DNA of 64,000 nucleotides. It comes from Adiantum capillus-veneris (taxonomy: Eukaryota > Streptophyta > Polypodiopsida > Polypodiales > Pteridaceae). Positions within the stretch are counted from its first letter, which is position 1. Each line of letters begins with the position of its first letter. The stretch spans positions 102,187,087 through 102,251,086 of the forward strand of contig CM043966.1 in assembly GCA_014529385.2 (NCBI GenBank), read 5' to 3'. Of this stretch, positions 23,681 through 33,825 are shown piece by piece. The notes under the pieces were generated by a model, which searched no databases, was not told the origin of the DNA, and saw nothing but the letters and a program-made list of their open reading frames with translations. The translations under genes and the position numbers were made by a program.

Positions 23681-23805
23681 TGGTCTTCTTTGTACATTCT
23701 TACTCAGTCATCTTCATACAGTCTTCTTTGTACAATCTTTTTTGTAGCTATGATCTTCTTAATATAGTCTTACTCAATGATTGTTTGCATGTACAATTTT
23801 GTAGT

Positions 23806-24399
23806 GCTTATGTTTATGGGTTGCATTTTGTTTGTGATTATGATTTGTTTTGAAATTATGGTATGGCATAGAGGTTATGATTATGGTATGGCACAGATGT
23901 TTTGGTCATGGTTTGGCAATCAAGTTATTTATGGTTTTTCAATGATGGTATGGTTAGGGTTTGACAATCAAGTTATGGTTATGGTTTTTAGTGATGGTAT
24001 GGAAATCATATGATAGTTATGGTTTGGCAATCAAATTATGGTTATGGTTATGGTTATGCCGTTGTGCCGTTGGTTTGGGAGTCGACGTTATGGTTATTGT
24101 TTCGGAGAACTTGTCATGATTAAGCTTTTGAATTTGTGGTTTTGTATCTCTTTTTACATTTTTGATTATCTACATACACCCACTCTTTAGCTCAACTTGT
24201 AGGTCGAGTGTGGTTGCTTGTGAACTCTTCCTTTGGGTAGAGAGGGTTGTTTTCTATTGCTGCTGTACATGTAGCATCAGTTCCTAGCCCTCTCTACCCG
24301 AAAACAAATTTGCAGGTTTGGTCATCCGAATAGAGTTTGGTATATTCTCCGGTCGTGTCCTCCGAAGAACCGTTAGTATTCATTCAATTTTTGGTGCAT
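23806..24399. other. Spacer with TATGGTTTGG words and a 12-bp-arm hairpin
   Basis: The segment from 23820 to 24115 is made of degenerate TTATGGTATGG repeats. At 24235-24246 and 24288-24299 GGGTAGAGAGGG and its exact complement can pair around a 41-base loop that itself contains TGTACATGTAGC. No gene is recognised. Element X begins at 24400. Confidence 0.55.
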
Positions 24400-24909
24400 T
24401 GGTGCACCTAATTTGTGTCGACCCATGGAAGTGCTAGTAGCAGCGGTGTGGAAATCAGTAGCCTGATGAGGAAATGCTTAAACAAGTGGTAGATGCAGAA
24501 ATCAGCAAACACAATAAGGATGTGTATGCAAGATGTGGCGTTTAGCAGGTAAAAGATGCTTTCCCAACTCAATTGGTCGGAGAGCTTGAAGGTGCCAAGG
24601 GTCGATGGATTTTATCTCCAAAGCGAGACTTGCTATGTATGCAGAATGGGTACTCCAATTTGGCAAGCTTGAGCTCTTTGGGTAATTGCGGGTTGATGGC
24701 TAGCAAGTCTCCACCTTGGACCTATGTCACGGAGTGGAAGCTTAACTCGATTGACAGTCGTAGCGGTTGTCGTACCTTCTGGCTAAAAATTCATGACATT
24801 CGAGGGCCACTTTTATGAGGTTGGCTATGTCCACAGGAATTCAACAAGTTGATGCCTTTTAAGGAATTTTCTCCTAGTTAAATAAGGCGACTAGCATATA
24901 AGCATGAGA
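24400..24909 (+). repeat. Element X 5' LTR, left part
   Basis: It aligns with 41282-41790 at high identity, with single-base differences and small indels. It stops at AGCATGAGA, where the CACTA 2 left end begins. The sister LTR reads AGCATCAGATGAGG across the same point. Confidence 0.92.
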
Positions 24910-25052
24910 CACTACAACAAAAAAACATGTCATCGACGTAGATATCGACGCACTGCGTCGATATCCGCGTCCCTGTGAACCTGTCGCTATTTGCGATGTA
25001 GATATAGACGCAGATATAGACACAGATAGCGATGACCATAACAGAAAAAAAT

Positions 25053-25142
25053 TTTCTTGGGCAGAGGGCAGGTAGCCTGGCCTGTGTCCAGTTAAAAGAT
25101 GGACACAGCCACAGCCAGACTTCCTGCCCTCTGCCCAAGAAA
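25053..25142. repeat. Foldback hairpin with about 37-bp arms
   Basis: TTCTTGGGCAGAGGGCAGG near 25054 is mirrored by CCTGCCCTCTGCCCAAGAA ending near 25142. Pairing extends imperfectly through CCTGTGTCC/GGACACAG to a short AT-rich loop. It lies between the CACTA 2 left subterminal zone and the truncated TNPA-like gene, where the C-terminal half of that gene is missing. Confidence 0.85.
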
Positions 25143-25270
25143 GCGAGCAGCACCAAAATCAACCATGCTCCCGCGTGCAGAAATTTCGGCAGAGTTCCTT
25201 TTGTTTTTACATAAACTTTTAAAAAAAAACCATATTACGCCTCCTACATGCTATCCATGTAGGATCTCAC

Positions 25271-25830
25271 ATGAGATTTAAGGCCAATGAAAGACAAGTA
25301 CCGTACCAACCGCTGTCGCATCTCAGTCTCGATTCTATCCATGTCAACAGAACCATCTGCCTGTATAGTATAGAGCTTGGAGGCACTAGGATCGTGTGCC
25401 CCCCAAGGTGTCCAAGGTGTGCCAAGAGGTGTGTCGAGAGGTGTGCCTGGGTAGGACGGGGGTCATGAGCGAGGAGGGGTCAAAGCATTTGTGGACCCTC
25501 CTCCACAACAACCACCACCTCCACCTGAAGATCGTCGAGATCGGTGAGTGCGCCTGTGCTGCGGAGATGAGGACGTACCCGCCTCTGTCCCACCCCTAGG
25601 TGTCAAAGCGGCCGTGATGGGAGAAGCGTACCCATAGGCGTCCTCCCCCCCATAGGCGTCCCCCCCGTAGGTGTCGGACCCTCCGGTGTGAAGCCCCGAG
25701 GCATAGTACCCATGCCTCTGGCTACCTAGTACTGAGAAGCCTCTGCCATCTGAGCAGGCATCATCCGTGTAACGAAGCCCATGAATGCATCTGCACTCAT
25801 GGAAGCGGGATCTGGAATCTGGTCTGCCAT
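25271..25830 (-). pseudogene. CACTA 2 TNPA-like gene, 5' part only
   Basis: An ATG at 25830 starts MADQIPDPASMSADAFMGFV, comparable with the MAD start of the CACTA 1 protein. A Pro/Thr-rich stretch follows. After a frame change come SRRSSGGGGGCCGGGS and WGAHDPSASKLYTI, parallel to CCSRGS and WGSHEHDPSKVYKS in CACTA 1. The reading ends near KLYTIQADGSVDMDRIETE. The second conserved block of CACTA 1 (WDNLDDERK onward) is absent, replaced by hairpin sequence, so this gene is truncated as well as frameshifted. The missing part would hold the family's conserved domain. Confidence 0.6.
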
Positions 25831-25937
25831 ACTAAAGTCCTGCACAAAGAAAGTAAAATAAAGCGTCAGAACACAATTGTTTAAATTAACTTTAAGCTTA
25901 GTTTTAAATCAACGTCTTCACACAAACACTTACAGGC

Positions 25938-26798
25938 CTAGGCCTCGATGAGTGAGGCATCATCGATAAGATCTTGCACTGTATCATCGTCTACCTCTAA
26001 TTGCAAACATAACTCTGCTCCAACTCGTTCTGGTAGATTGTCTTCATCCATTGCATCTTCATCTACAAGTGTCAATTCTGGCTCGTCTGCGTCATCCCTC
26101 GTATATCTGTCAGCTTCCTCTGCCATACCTTCGTCCATCTCATCTAATGTCACAGTAGTATGGACGTCGTCTAACTGACTTTCCTCCAGGAGATCTTGCC
26201 CTTCAAATACTTGTTTATTTCTTGGAGCAACCTGAACCACAAACCACCATTGTCGCTCTCGAGGGTCCGGTACAAAGGCCACTTGCTCACAATGTTCAGG
26301 GAGAGAAAATGTGTTGCTCGCATCTGTCCAAATCTTTGTAGAATCTATTTGCACAAGTTTGTTTCCATCTCTGCGTACTGTTGGATTGCGACCAGAAGTA
26401 ATCACCTTGAACCACTTCACATCCAACAAAAACATCTCAAACCGCCTGAAGCTTACTTTTAGGATATCTGACACCAGACCATAGTAATCCAGGTTGCTAG
26501 TGCTTTCATTCGTGTCTCTAGCACTGGCACTACTCTTTTGCATGAAACTAACCATTACCCCACTGTCAAGCGTGTTTCTTCTATTGTCAATTTGTTGTGT
26601 TCTGAAATTATTTCCATGCGACCACAGTGCCATATATGTATGATACTTCCAGTCACATCCAATAGCCAGCTCTTCCTCTTCTAGAGAAATGGGTTCTTCG
26701 ATCTGTCGAGCTGCTCTCACTGTCTTGTCCAACCATGCCATTGTAGGGAATTCAGGTAGAGGAGCGAGATAGTTTGGCAAGGGTAAGACTCTAGTCAT
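25938..26798 (-). CDS. CACTA 2 TNP2 C-terminal exon (DUF4216 region)
   Basis: This 286-codon open frame is the C-terminal part of the TNP2 transposase. After a linker it has the DUF4216 signature KYHTYMALWSHGNNFRTQQI (about residues 51-70) through DILKVSFRRFEMFLLDVKWF, then a WTDASNTFSLPEHCEQVAFV block, WWFVVQVAPRNKQVFE and a strongly acidic tail (DEMDEGMAEEADR, DEDAMDEDNLPE). The matching CACTA 1 segment is split by stops, so this copy is better preserved. The apparent start at 26798 is probably not a real initiation site: it adjoins the previous exon (ends about 26805), and the true protein would be spliced or read through from upstream. Confidence 0.85.
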   Translation of the reverse strand: MTRVLPLPNYLAPLPEFPTMAWLDKTVRAARQIEEPISLEEEELAIGCDWKYHTYMALWSHGNNFRTQQIDNRRNTLDSGVMVSFMQKSSASARDTNESTSNLDYYGLVSDILKVSFRRFEMFLLDVKWFKVITSGRNPTVRRDGNKLVQIDSTKIWTDASNTFSLPEHCEQVAFVPDPRERQWWFVVQVAPRNKQVFEGQDLLEESQLDDVHTTVTLDEMDEGMAEEADRYTRDDADEPELTLVDEDAMDEDNLPERVGAELCLQLEVDDDTVQDLIDDASLIEA

Positions 26799-26804
26799 TC
26801 GACT

Positions 26805-28160
26805 TCACCTGAAATCCTGTCGCTCCCTATTGCGTCTCTCTTTCTCTTCTTCGTACCTTTCAAGCCATTTTTGCATTGGCACTAAATTTAGTATACAGAA
26901 CTTCATGATCTTTTCTCGCATGGCCAGGTTCATTTTCGTCAGCACCCCTTGCCCTTGCGGCTCCTCTCCCACCAGTCTTGCATCCTCCTCATCGCTCCAC
27001 AGTTGAGGCATTTCTGGTTCAAAAACGGATAGAAATTCGTTCGTCAATACAAGAGACTCTTGCACCAGCCATCCTTCTGCCATGCTCCCCTCTAGACGCG
27101 CTTTTTGGCGAACAAAACCCTTAAGTGTTTTCATGAACCGCTCTAGAAAGAACATCCAACGGCTGTGGACTGTACCTGCCACTGCAACCTCATCTACTAC
27201 ATGGACGAGCAAGTGCATTTGGATAGTTAGGAAGCTCGTGGGTAGATACTTCTCAATCATGCAAACTGCCTCAATGGAGTTATCCCTTGCGACTGCAATA
27301 GATTCCTCCCGTATCTCCTTGGAAGAGATCCACCGCACTAGCTCTGAAATCTTGTATATGCAGGTCCGCACTTCCTCTGTTAAACACCCCTTGATCGCAA
27401 TTGGAAGAATGAATTGCAAAAACTTATGTTAGTCGTGCGATTTCAATCCTGACAGTTGATTGTCATGGGTGAATGCTATCTTGAGACATCGCATATATCC
27501 TGTTGGCATCCTCAACTCTGAAATCACCCTTTTCACTTGTCTCTCTTCATTTTTTAGCAATACCCATGGCGCTCTTGGAAGTTTTGTTTGGCCAGCTGCA
27601 TTGGTGAAAGGCCATAGCTCTGGCATCTTTCCAACTGACTGCAAATCATCTCGTGAAGCACGATTGTCTTTCATTCCCATGATTGTCTTCCAGAGGAGCT
27701 CTCCCACATTCTTGAATATATGCATTGGATCCAGAAAATGGTTAATTAGTAGATCACCCAAGTATGGCAGCGTATGGAGAATGGACAAACGTTTCATTCC
27801 TGGAACAGGTTGCCCCTCATGTTGCTCCCATCGGCGACGCCACTCTTGTACATGCATAGGACGACATTCGACGCGACCAAGCTAACCTTCGCGCAAGTGA
27901 TGGGCATCTGGAAGATAACGATGGTGGCCTTGATAAATTGTCTTTCAAACAAAGGCAGAATAGCGCATATCCAAAGACTGCCCTCAAATTGGACATGCAT
28001 TGTATCCCGAAGTTGTAAGCCCTGCATATATTAAAGCATGAATCAGGCCAAGGAAACATGAATCAGGCCAAGGAAACGGCCTTGCGAATAGGGAGAATTT
28101 TGTAAATCAATAACCATTACCAGAAGCTTCTCCGTATCCTGTACAATCATGCATAGTCCA
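26805..28160 (-). pseudogene. CACTA 2 TNP2 transposase, middle exons
   Basis: This is the part of TNP2 downstream of the copia insertion. On the minus strand it resumes at 28160 with WTMHDCTGYGEAS and a GT intron start near 28120. The next exon (28015 on) shows SGYNACPI, then a stop where the zinc-motif Cys should be, and two more stops before RVECRPMHVQEW. From 27857 it is clean: LLINHFLDPMHIFKNVGELL (containing a conserved TNP2 Asp), GLKSHD, a stop, then ILPIAIKGCLTEEV, QMHLLVHVVDEV and SRWMFFLERFMKTLKGF to 26805. Three early stops and one at about 27426 show decay, and the copia splits it from its N-terminus. Confidence 0.88.
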
Positions 28161-28165
28161 CATAA

Positions 28166-29010
28166 TGTTAAGTATGGAGCCTGATTTACCCTTGTAATTT
28201 TCTGTGGTAAAAGTGCACATTTGTAAGGCCCCCATTATGAGGAGAAGCCATCGTGCGTGAAGGAAAATCACTCACCGGAAACCAAAATTTTCACGGACAA
28301 GAATCAGGGGCAACTTTAGAGGAATCGGGGGCGGAGGCCCCTGAGACTTTTTTTTTCGCCGGAATATTCCTTTTTGCCGGAATATTATGGTCGGACGGTG
28401 GCCGAAAAGTGGTCAGAAAACAGCCGGTCGGTTGGCTGGTGGTCGGTAGTCAATGGCCGATGGCCGGTGGTCGGAAGTCAATGGCCGATGGCCGGTGGTT
28501 GGAAGTCAATGGCCGGTGGCCGGTGGTCGGAAGTCAATGGCTGGTGGTCGGTGGCCGAATTCAAAAGCGGACTTGTCTTCTCAAGGGCGGCCACACATGG
28601 GCGGATTGGAGGGTCCGGTTTGGACTTATTCGCACAAGGGCGGCTACACATGGCTGTCTCTCATAAGAGAGGGCAGCCCTTTTGGCCTATAAAAGGAGGC
28701 CATTTCTACACACATTTCAGAGTGTGAAGTTGATGCAACAAGGTGAGTGTGAGGTGGTGAGAGTGAAGCAAGGCGGGAGCTCTATCAAGGGTTTAATCCC
28801 TTTGTAAACAACTTCTTCTTTTGAAGTGCTAAAGCCATTGAGTGGCTGCTTTCCCGTGGACATAGCCCACATTGGGTGAACCACGTATATCGTGTGTACT
28901 CTCTCTCTCTCTCTCTCTCTCTACTCTATAATCTCTTGTGTGTGAAACCTATCTCTCTCCATTAAGTAATCTACTCAAAAATCTATTTAGCTACGTCTTA
29001 TTTCCTAACA
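28166..29010 (+). repeat. 5' LTR of the copia element
   Basis: A TATAAAA box at 28688-28694 is followed by the likely transcription start region. A GC-rich minisatellite (units around GTCGGAAGTCAATGGCC) spans about 28436-28560. About 55 bp at 28321-28375 is absent from the 3' LTR. A (CT)n run lies near 28899-28922. Confidence 0.96.
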
Positions 29011-29012
29011 AT

Positions 29013-29024
29013 TGGTATCAGAGC
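29013..29024 (+). promoter_or_regulatory. Primer binding site of the copia element
   Basis: TGGTATCAGAGC begins 2 bases after the LTR end and is complementary to the 3' end of initiator tRNA-Met. Confidence 0.95.
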
Positions 29025-29083
29025 AAGGTTTGCTCGTAGCTAAATTATCTCAAGGAAAGGATTCCTTGAATTGAGTGGGAGTT

Positions 29084-29950
29084 ATGGCGGAGGAAGGGAA
29101 GCTCAAGATTGAGAAGTTCAACGGCAAAAACTACCAACATTGGAAGATGCAGATTGAAGACTATCTCTACCAGAAGGACCTCTATTTGCCACTAGGCGGT
29201 CTTGCGAAGAAGCCCGCAACAATGGTAGATGAAGCATGGATTGTCCTTGATCGAAAGGCACTAGGAACAATCCGGTTAAGCTTGGCATCAACGGTGGCCT
29301 TCAATGTTTTGGAGATGAAAACCACGGAGGACTTGATGAAGTCACTTGACGACTTCTACGAGAAACCATCGGCATCCAATAAGGTATTTCTTATGAAGCG
29401 CTTGTTCAATCTAAAGATGGCAGAGAATGGTTCAGTTGCAGAACACCTAAATGACTTTAACAAAAACATAAGTCAACTTCAATCAGTGAAAATCAATTTC
29501 GATGACGAAGTGCGAGCTCTGCTTATACTATCATCTATACCAGATAGTTGGGACAACCTTGTGATGGCTGTAAGTAATTCTATCTTTGGCACAAATACTC
29601 TAAAGTTTGATGATGTTGTGGGTGTTCTCCTAAGCGAGGAAATGCGAAGAGAAGCACAGGAGAATCATCAAGTGCTGCACTATCAGTGCAAAGAAGAGGA
29701 AGGCCTAAAGAGAGGTTCAAAAACCAAAAGGGTCATGATCTCTCAAGGCGGAGCAAGTCACAGACAAAGTTATTTCTTGAATGTTGGAACTGCGGCAAGA
29801 AGGGCCACGTCAAGAAGGATTGCTGGTCCAAGAAGAAGAAGGAGACAGAGTCTCAAGACAACAAGCCAACATCGGAGGCCAATGTGGCAGGTAAAGTAGA
29901 GCAAGATGCTCTAATTCTCTCATTAGACAATGTGTCTAATTCCTGGATAG
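29084..29950 (+). CDS. Copia gag protein with zinc knuckle (one frameshift)
   Basis: Gag forms the particle that packages element RNA. The ATG at 29084 (MAEEGKLKIEKFNGKNY) follows the leader. The copia gag fold is recognisable by FNGKNYQHWKMQIEDYL near the start, LDDFYEKPSASNKVFLMKRL and LLSSIPDSWDNLV. A frameshift near 29690 moves reading to the frame KERFKNQKGHDLSRR, which carries the zinc knuckle CWNCGKKGHVKKDC at 29782-29823 with the full C-C-H-C spacing. Read in its first frame alone the protein loses the knuckle and ends at 29899. Gag and pol of copia elements are normally one frame, so the shift is damage. Confidence 0.92.
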
Positions 29951-30512
29951 TAGATTTCGGGGCTTCATTCCATGCGACACCACACAAGCAACATTTCCAA
30001 GACTACACCAAAGGTAATTTTGGGTATGTATACTTGGGAGATGATGAAGCTTGTGAGATTGTCGGCAAAGGTACAGTTTCTGTCAAAACTGCTAACAGAA
30101 ATGAATGCATGGAAGCTTAAAGATGTTAGGCATGTTCCTTCTCTTCGCAAAAATTTGATCTCTACAGGACAATTGGACGATGAAGGTCACAACATTGCAT
30201 TCGGAAACAAACGGTGGAAGATCTCAAAGGGATCTTTGGTGGTTGCCAAGGGAGAAAAAGTCGGTACACTTTACTTGTATATTGTTAGCATGCAACCTTC
30301 AGCTTGTGCAGCAACTACAAAAGTTGACAGTGCGGTGTGGCACTACCGACTTGGGCATATGAGTGCCAAAGGAATGCAAATCCTTCAAACAAAGAAGCTT
30401 CTACCAGGTTTGAAAGAAGTGGACTTAGAGTTCTGTGAAGATTGTGTTTATGGTAAACAAAAGAGGGTAAAATTTCAAAAATCGGGAAATGAAAGAAAAA
30501 AATAAAAAACTT
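29930..30512 (+). pseudogene. Copia protease and integrase N-terminal region
   Basis: The protease motif SWIVDFGASFHATP at about 29944-29985 has DFG at 29953-29961 where copia proteases have D-[ST]-G, one C-to-T step from DSG. The flap-side segment KDVRHVPSLRKNLISTGQLD is at 30118-30177, but in a different frame, so a frameshift lies near 30100. The pre-integrase HHCC zinc region follows: VWHYRLGHMSAKGMQIL and LEFCEDCVYGKQKRVKF. A further frameshift in an A-rich run near 30490 separates this from the long downstream frame. Confidence 0.9.
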
Positions 30513-32969
30513 GAGCTGGTTCATTCTAATGTTTGGGGTCCTGCAAGTACACCATCACTTGGTGGCTCATTGTACTATGTAACATTCATAGACGATGCGA
30601 CTAGAAAAACATGGGTTTATGTCATGAAGAATAAATCCGATGTATTTTCCATATTTCAAAGGTGGAAAGCCTTTGTGGAGAATGAAACAGGTACGAAGCT
30701 TAAATGCCTCAGATCCGACAATGAAGGCAAATATTGCAGCCAAGCTTTTGAAAGCTTTTGTGCTAGCAATGGCATTTGGAGGCAAAGGACAACCCCATCG
30801 ACACCTCAACAAAATGGGATTTCAGAAAGGATGAATAGGACAATCATGGAACGAGCACGAAGCATGCGGCTACATGCAGGCCTACCGCTTGAGCTTTGGG
30901 CGGAAGCTGTAAGTACGTCTGTGTACTTAATCAATCGGTCACCCTCAATGGCATTGGATGGGGGAGTTCCAGAAGAGGCGTGGACAGGTAAACCGGTGAA
31001 TTATGCATTTCTCAAAGTGTTTGGGTGTGAGGCTTTCATGCACATAGATAGAAGCCTAAGATCAAAGCTAGATGCAAAGTCCAAAAAGTGTTTCTTCATT
31101 GGCTATGGAGAAGGATACTTTGGGTATCGCCTATGGAATCCTGAAGATGGTAAAAGCTTAAGGAGTAGGGATGTAATTTTTAACGAACAAAATATGTACA
31201 AAGATTACTTGGAAAGAAAACAAACAAAAGAAACAGGTGATGAGTACATGGAGCTTGAGGACGGTGAAGACTCAAGGACTGCAAATGGTGACAATGTGCA
31301 ACAACGTCAACCAAATGAGGAGCCTCAACCTATTCCCCGAAGATCTACAAGAGCAAGTAGACCTCTAGAAAGGTTTGTTCCTTCCTTCAACCATCTCTTG
31401 ATCTTAGATTCTGGAGAGCCGGAATCATACGAAGAAGCTATGCAACATGAATCCAAAGAAGAATGGACGAAGAGCATGCAAGTGGAGATGGACTCACTAC
31501 ATCGCAACCAAACATGGGAGTTGGTTGAGTTGCCTAAAGGTAAGCGGGCACTTCAAAACAAATGGATGTACAAGGTGAAGGAAGAAGAAGGTGGGAAGAA
31601 AAGGTACAAGTCTAGGCTTGTGGTAAAAGGTTTTTTTCAAAAGAAATCTATTGACTTCAATGAAATATTTTCTCCTGTTGTAAAAATGAACTCAATTAGG
31701 CTTGTCTTAAGCCTTGTGGCTGCTCATGATCTAAATCTCGAGCAAATGGATGTAAATACGGCATTCCCTCATGGTGACTTAGAGGAGGAAATCTACATGC
31801 TTCAACCAAAGGGTTATGAAGTAAAAGGTAAGGAGAAAATGGTTTGCAGATTAAAGAAGAGCTTATATGGTTTAAAGCAAGCATCAAGACAATGGTACTT
31901 GAAGTTTGATCGATGGATGTTGGATCATGGATTCACAAGATGCAACTCGGATCACTGCGTCTACACGAAGAATTTGGGAGATGGGAAATTCATCATCCTA
32001 ATGTTGTATGTTGATGACATGTTGATTGCAAGTGCTAACATGCAGGACATCAAAGACCTAAAAGAGGAGCTGTCCAAATCTTTTTCAATGAAAGATTTAG
32101 GTGCTGCAAAGAGGATACTTGGTATGAAAATATCAAGGGACAAGACGAAGAATACAATAAAGCTATCTCAAAAAGATTACATCAAGAACGTACTAGAAAG
32201 GTTTGCAATGCAAAATGTAAAACCAGTTTCTACACCTTTGGCTGGTCATTTTAAACTAACGAAGGATATGTGTCCAAAGACACAAGAGGAGATAGCGTAT
32301 ATGTCTAAAGTTCCATATGCTGCAACGGTAGATTCTCTAATGTATGCTATGGTCTGGACAAGGCCAGACATTACACATGCAGTGGGAGTTGTGAGTAGGT
32401 TCATGGACAACGCAGGTAAAGAGCATCGACAAGCTGTGAAGTGGATACTTAGGTATCTAAAAGGGACAACAACAAATTCTTTGTATTTTGGAGGAACTGA
32501 TATTTTTCTAGAAGGGTATGCTGATGCAGATATGGCAGGTGACAAAGATACTCGAAGGAGCACTACTGGCTATGTGTTCACGGTTGGAGGCAAAGCAGTA
32601 AGCTGGGATTCAAAGCTGCAGAAAGTGGTTTCACTTTCTACCACGGAAGCAGAGTATGTAGCAATGACGGAGGCAAGCAAAGAAATTATGTGGCTTCACA
32701 GATTCTTAGAAGAGCTTGGATTCAAACAAGACAATTGTGTCTTGTACAGTGATAGCCAAAGCGCTATCCATCTTGCAAAGAACTCAGCCTTTCATTCAAG
32801 GACAAAGCACATTGAGGTGAGATATCACTTCATACGCACTCTTTTGGAAGAGGGACAACTAAAGCTAGGAAAGGTGCATACAAGTGAAAATCCTGCAGAC
32901 ATGTTTACAAAGGTGGTCAACAAGGAGAAGTTCAGCTTTTGCTCATCTTCAATCAGCATTCAAGGATAA
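30489..32969 (+). CDS. Copia integrase, reverse transcriptase and RNase H
   Basis: A single 826-codon frame covers most of pol. Residues 1-170 are the integrase core: LELVHSNVWGPAS, FIDDATRKTWVY, LRSDNEGKY and TPQQNGISERMNRT supply the D, D and E. The integrase C-terminal part ends in GYFGYRLWNPEDGKSLRSRD. Reverse transcriptase spans about residues 330-580, with WMYKVKEEEGGKKRYKSRLV, MDVNTAFPHGDLEEEIYM (usually FLHG) and the catalytic YVDDM at about residue 507. RNase H has GYADADMAGD near residue 676, STTEAEYVA and LYSDSQSAIHLA, then ends ENPADMFTK. The ATG at 30489 is inside the true polyprotein, created by the upstream frameshift. All catalytic residues in this part appear intact. Confidence 0.96.
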   Translation: MKEKNKKLELVHSNVWGPASTPSLGGSLYYVTFIDDATRKTWVYVMKNKSDVFSIFQRWKAFVENETGTKLKCLRSDNEGKYCSQAFESFCASNGIWRQRTTPSTPQQNGISERMNRTIMERARSMRLHAGLPLELWAEAVSTSVYLINRSPSMALDGGVPEEAWTGKPVNYAFLKVFGCEAFMHIDRSLRSKLDAKSKKCFFIGYGEGYFGYRLWNPEDGKSLRSRDVIFNEQNMYKDYLERKQTKETGDEYMELEDGEDSRTANGDNVQQRQPNEEPQPIPRRSTRASRPLERFVPSFNHLLILDSGEPESYEEAMQHESKEEWTKSMQVEMDSLHRNQTWELVELPKGKRALQNKWMYKVKEEEGGKKRYKSRLVVKGFFQKKSIDFNEIFSPVVKMNSIRLVLSLVAAHDLNLEQMDVNTAFPHGDLEEEIYMLQPKGYEVKGKEKMVCRLKKSLYGLKQASRQWYLKFDRWMLDHGFTRCNSDHCVYTKNLGDGKFIILMLYVDDMLIASANMQDIKDLKEELSKSFSMKDLGAAKRILGMKISRDKTKNTIKLSQKDYIKNVLERFAMQNVKPVSTPLAGHFKLTKDMCPKTQEEIAYMSKVPYAATVDSLMYAMVWTRPDITHAVGVVSRFMDNAGKEHRQAVKWILRYLKGTTTNSLYFGGTDIFLEGYADADMAGDKDTRRSTTGYVFTVGGKAVSWDSKLQKVVSLSTTEAEYVAMTEASKEIMWLHRFLEELGFKQDNCVLYSDSQSAIHLAKNSAFHSRTKHIEVRYHFIRTLLEEGQLKLGKVHTSENPADMFTKVVNKEKFSFCSSSISIQG

Positions 32970-33017
32970 GAAGCCAGAATGGAAAGCAGTCACAGGTTTG
33001 GTTTGGAGATCAGTCTC

Positions 33018-33029
33018 CAAGTGGGAGAT
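33018..33029 (+). promoter_or_regulatory. Polypurine tract of the copia element
   Basis: CAAGTGGGAGAT lies directly before the 3' LTR start TGTTAAG. Confidence 0.85.
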
Positions 33030-33820
33030 TGTTAAGTATGGAGCCTGATTTACCCTTGTAATTTTCTGTGGTAAAAGTGCACATTTGTAAGGCCCCCATT
33101 ATGAGGAGAAGCCATCGTGCGTGAAGGAAAACCACTCACCGGAAACCAAAATTTTCACGGACAAGAATCAGGGGCAACTTTAGAGTAATATTCCTTTTTG
33201 CCGGTATATTATGGCCGGACGGCGGCCGAAAAGTGGTCGGAAAACAGCCGGTCGGTTGGCCGGTGGTCGGAAGTCAATGGCCGATGGCCGGTGGCCGGAA
33301 GTCAATGGCCAGTGGCCGGTGGTCGGAAGTCAATGGCCGGTGGCCGGTGGCGGAATTCAATGGCCGGTGGCCGAATTCAAAAGCGGACTTGTCTTCTCAA
33401 GGGCGGCCACACATGGGCGGATTGGAGGGTCCGATTTGGACTTATTCGCACAAGGGCGGCTACACATGGCTGTCTCTCATAAGAGAGGGCAGCCCTTTTG
33501 ACCTATAAAAGGAGGCCATTTCTACACACATTTCAGAGTGTGAAGTTGATGCAACAAGGTGAGTGTGAGGTAGTGAGAGTGAAGCAAGGCGGGAGCTCTG
33601 TCAAGGGTTTAATCCCTTTGTAAACAACTTCTTCTTTTGAAGTGCTAAAGCCATTGAGTGGCTGCTTTCCCATGGACGTAGCCCACATTGGGTGAACCAC
33701 GTGTATCGTGTGTACTCTCTCTCTCTCTCTCTACTCTATAATCTCTTGTGTGTGAAATCTATCTCTCTCCATTAAGTAATCTACTCAAAAATCTATTTAG
33801 CTACATCTTATTTCCTAACA
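33030..33820 (+). repeat. 3' LTR of the copia element
   Basis: It pairs with 28166-29010. It is about 54 bp shorter, chiefly through one deletion near 33185, with a different number of GGCCGGTGG-type units and a shorter CT run (about 33715-33732). A TATAAAA box is at 33504-33510. Confidence 0.96.
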
Positions 33821-33825
33821 CATAA

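Larger units (their letters stand above)
15899..23805 (+). mobile_element. CACTA (En/Spm) transposon 1
   Basis: The left end starts CACTACAAGAGG at 15899. The element carries a TNP2 transposase pseudogene and a TNPA-like gene in the usual order. The best right end is TTGTAGTG at 23798-23805, giving an 8-bp perfect terminal repeat with possible 3-bp flanks TTT/CTT. CACTA 2 in this window shares the same CACTACAA start. The left end and the transposase are secure; the right end is not, because no subterminal repeats precede it. A large AGGTTA and 180-bp repeat array separates the left end from the transposase. Confidence 0.75.
28166..33820 (+). mobile_element. Full-length Ty1/copia retrotransposon
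   Basis: A perfect 5-bp target duplication CATAA (28161-28165 and 33821-33825) brackets the element. LTRs are 28166-29010 (845 bp) and 33030-33820 (791 bp), both TGTTAAG to CTAACA. A tRNA-Met primer site lies at 29013-29024 and a polypurine tract at about 33020-33029. The coding order is gag, zinc knuckle, protease, integrase, reverse transcriptase, RNase H, as in copia. Three frameshifts and a changed protease catalytic residue make it defective. It lies head-on to the CACTA 2 transposase and splits one of its exons. Confidence 0.97.

Noticed and set aside
28253-28727. Gly/Trp-rich open frames near the copia 5' LTR, repeated at 33198-33508
   Set aside because: They lie in the LTR minisatellite, overlap the TATA region and occur in all three frames, so they reflect repeat composition.
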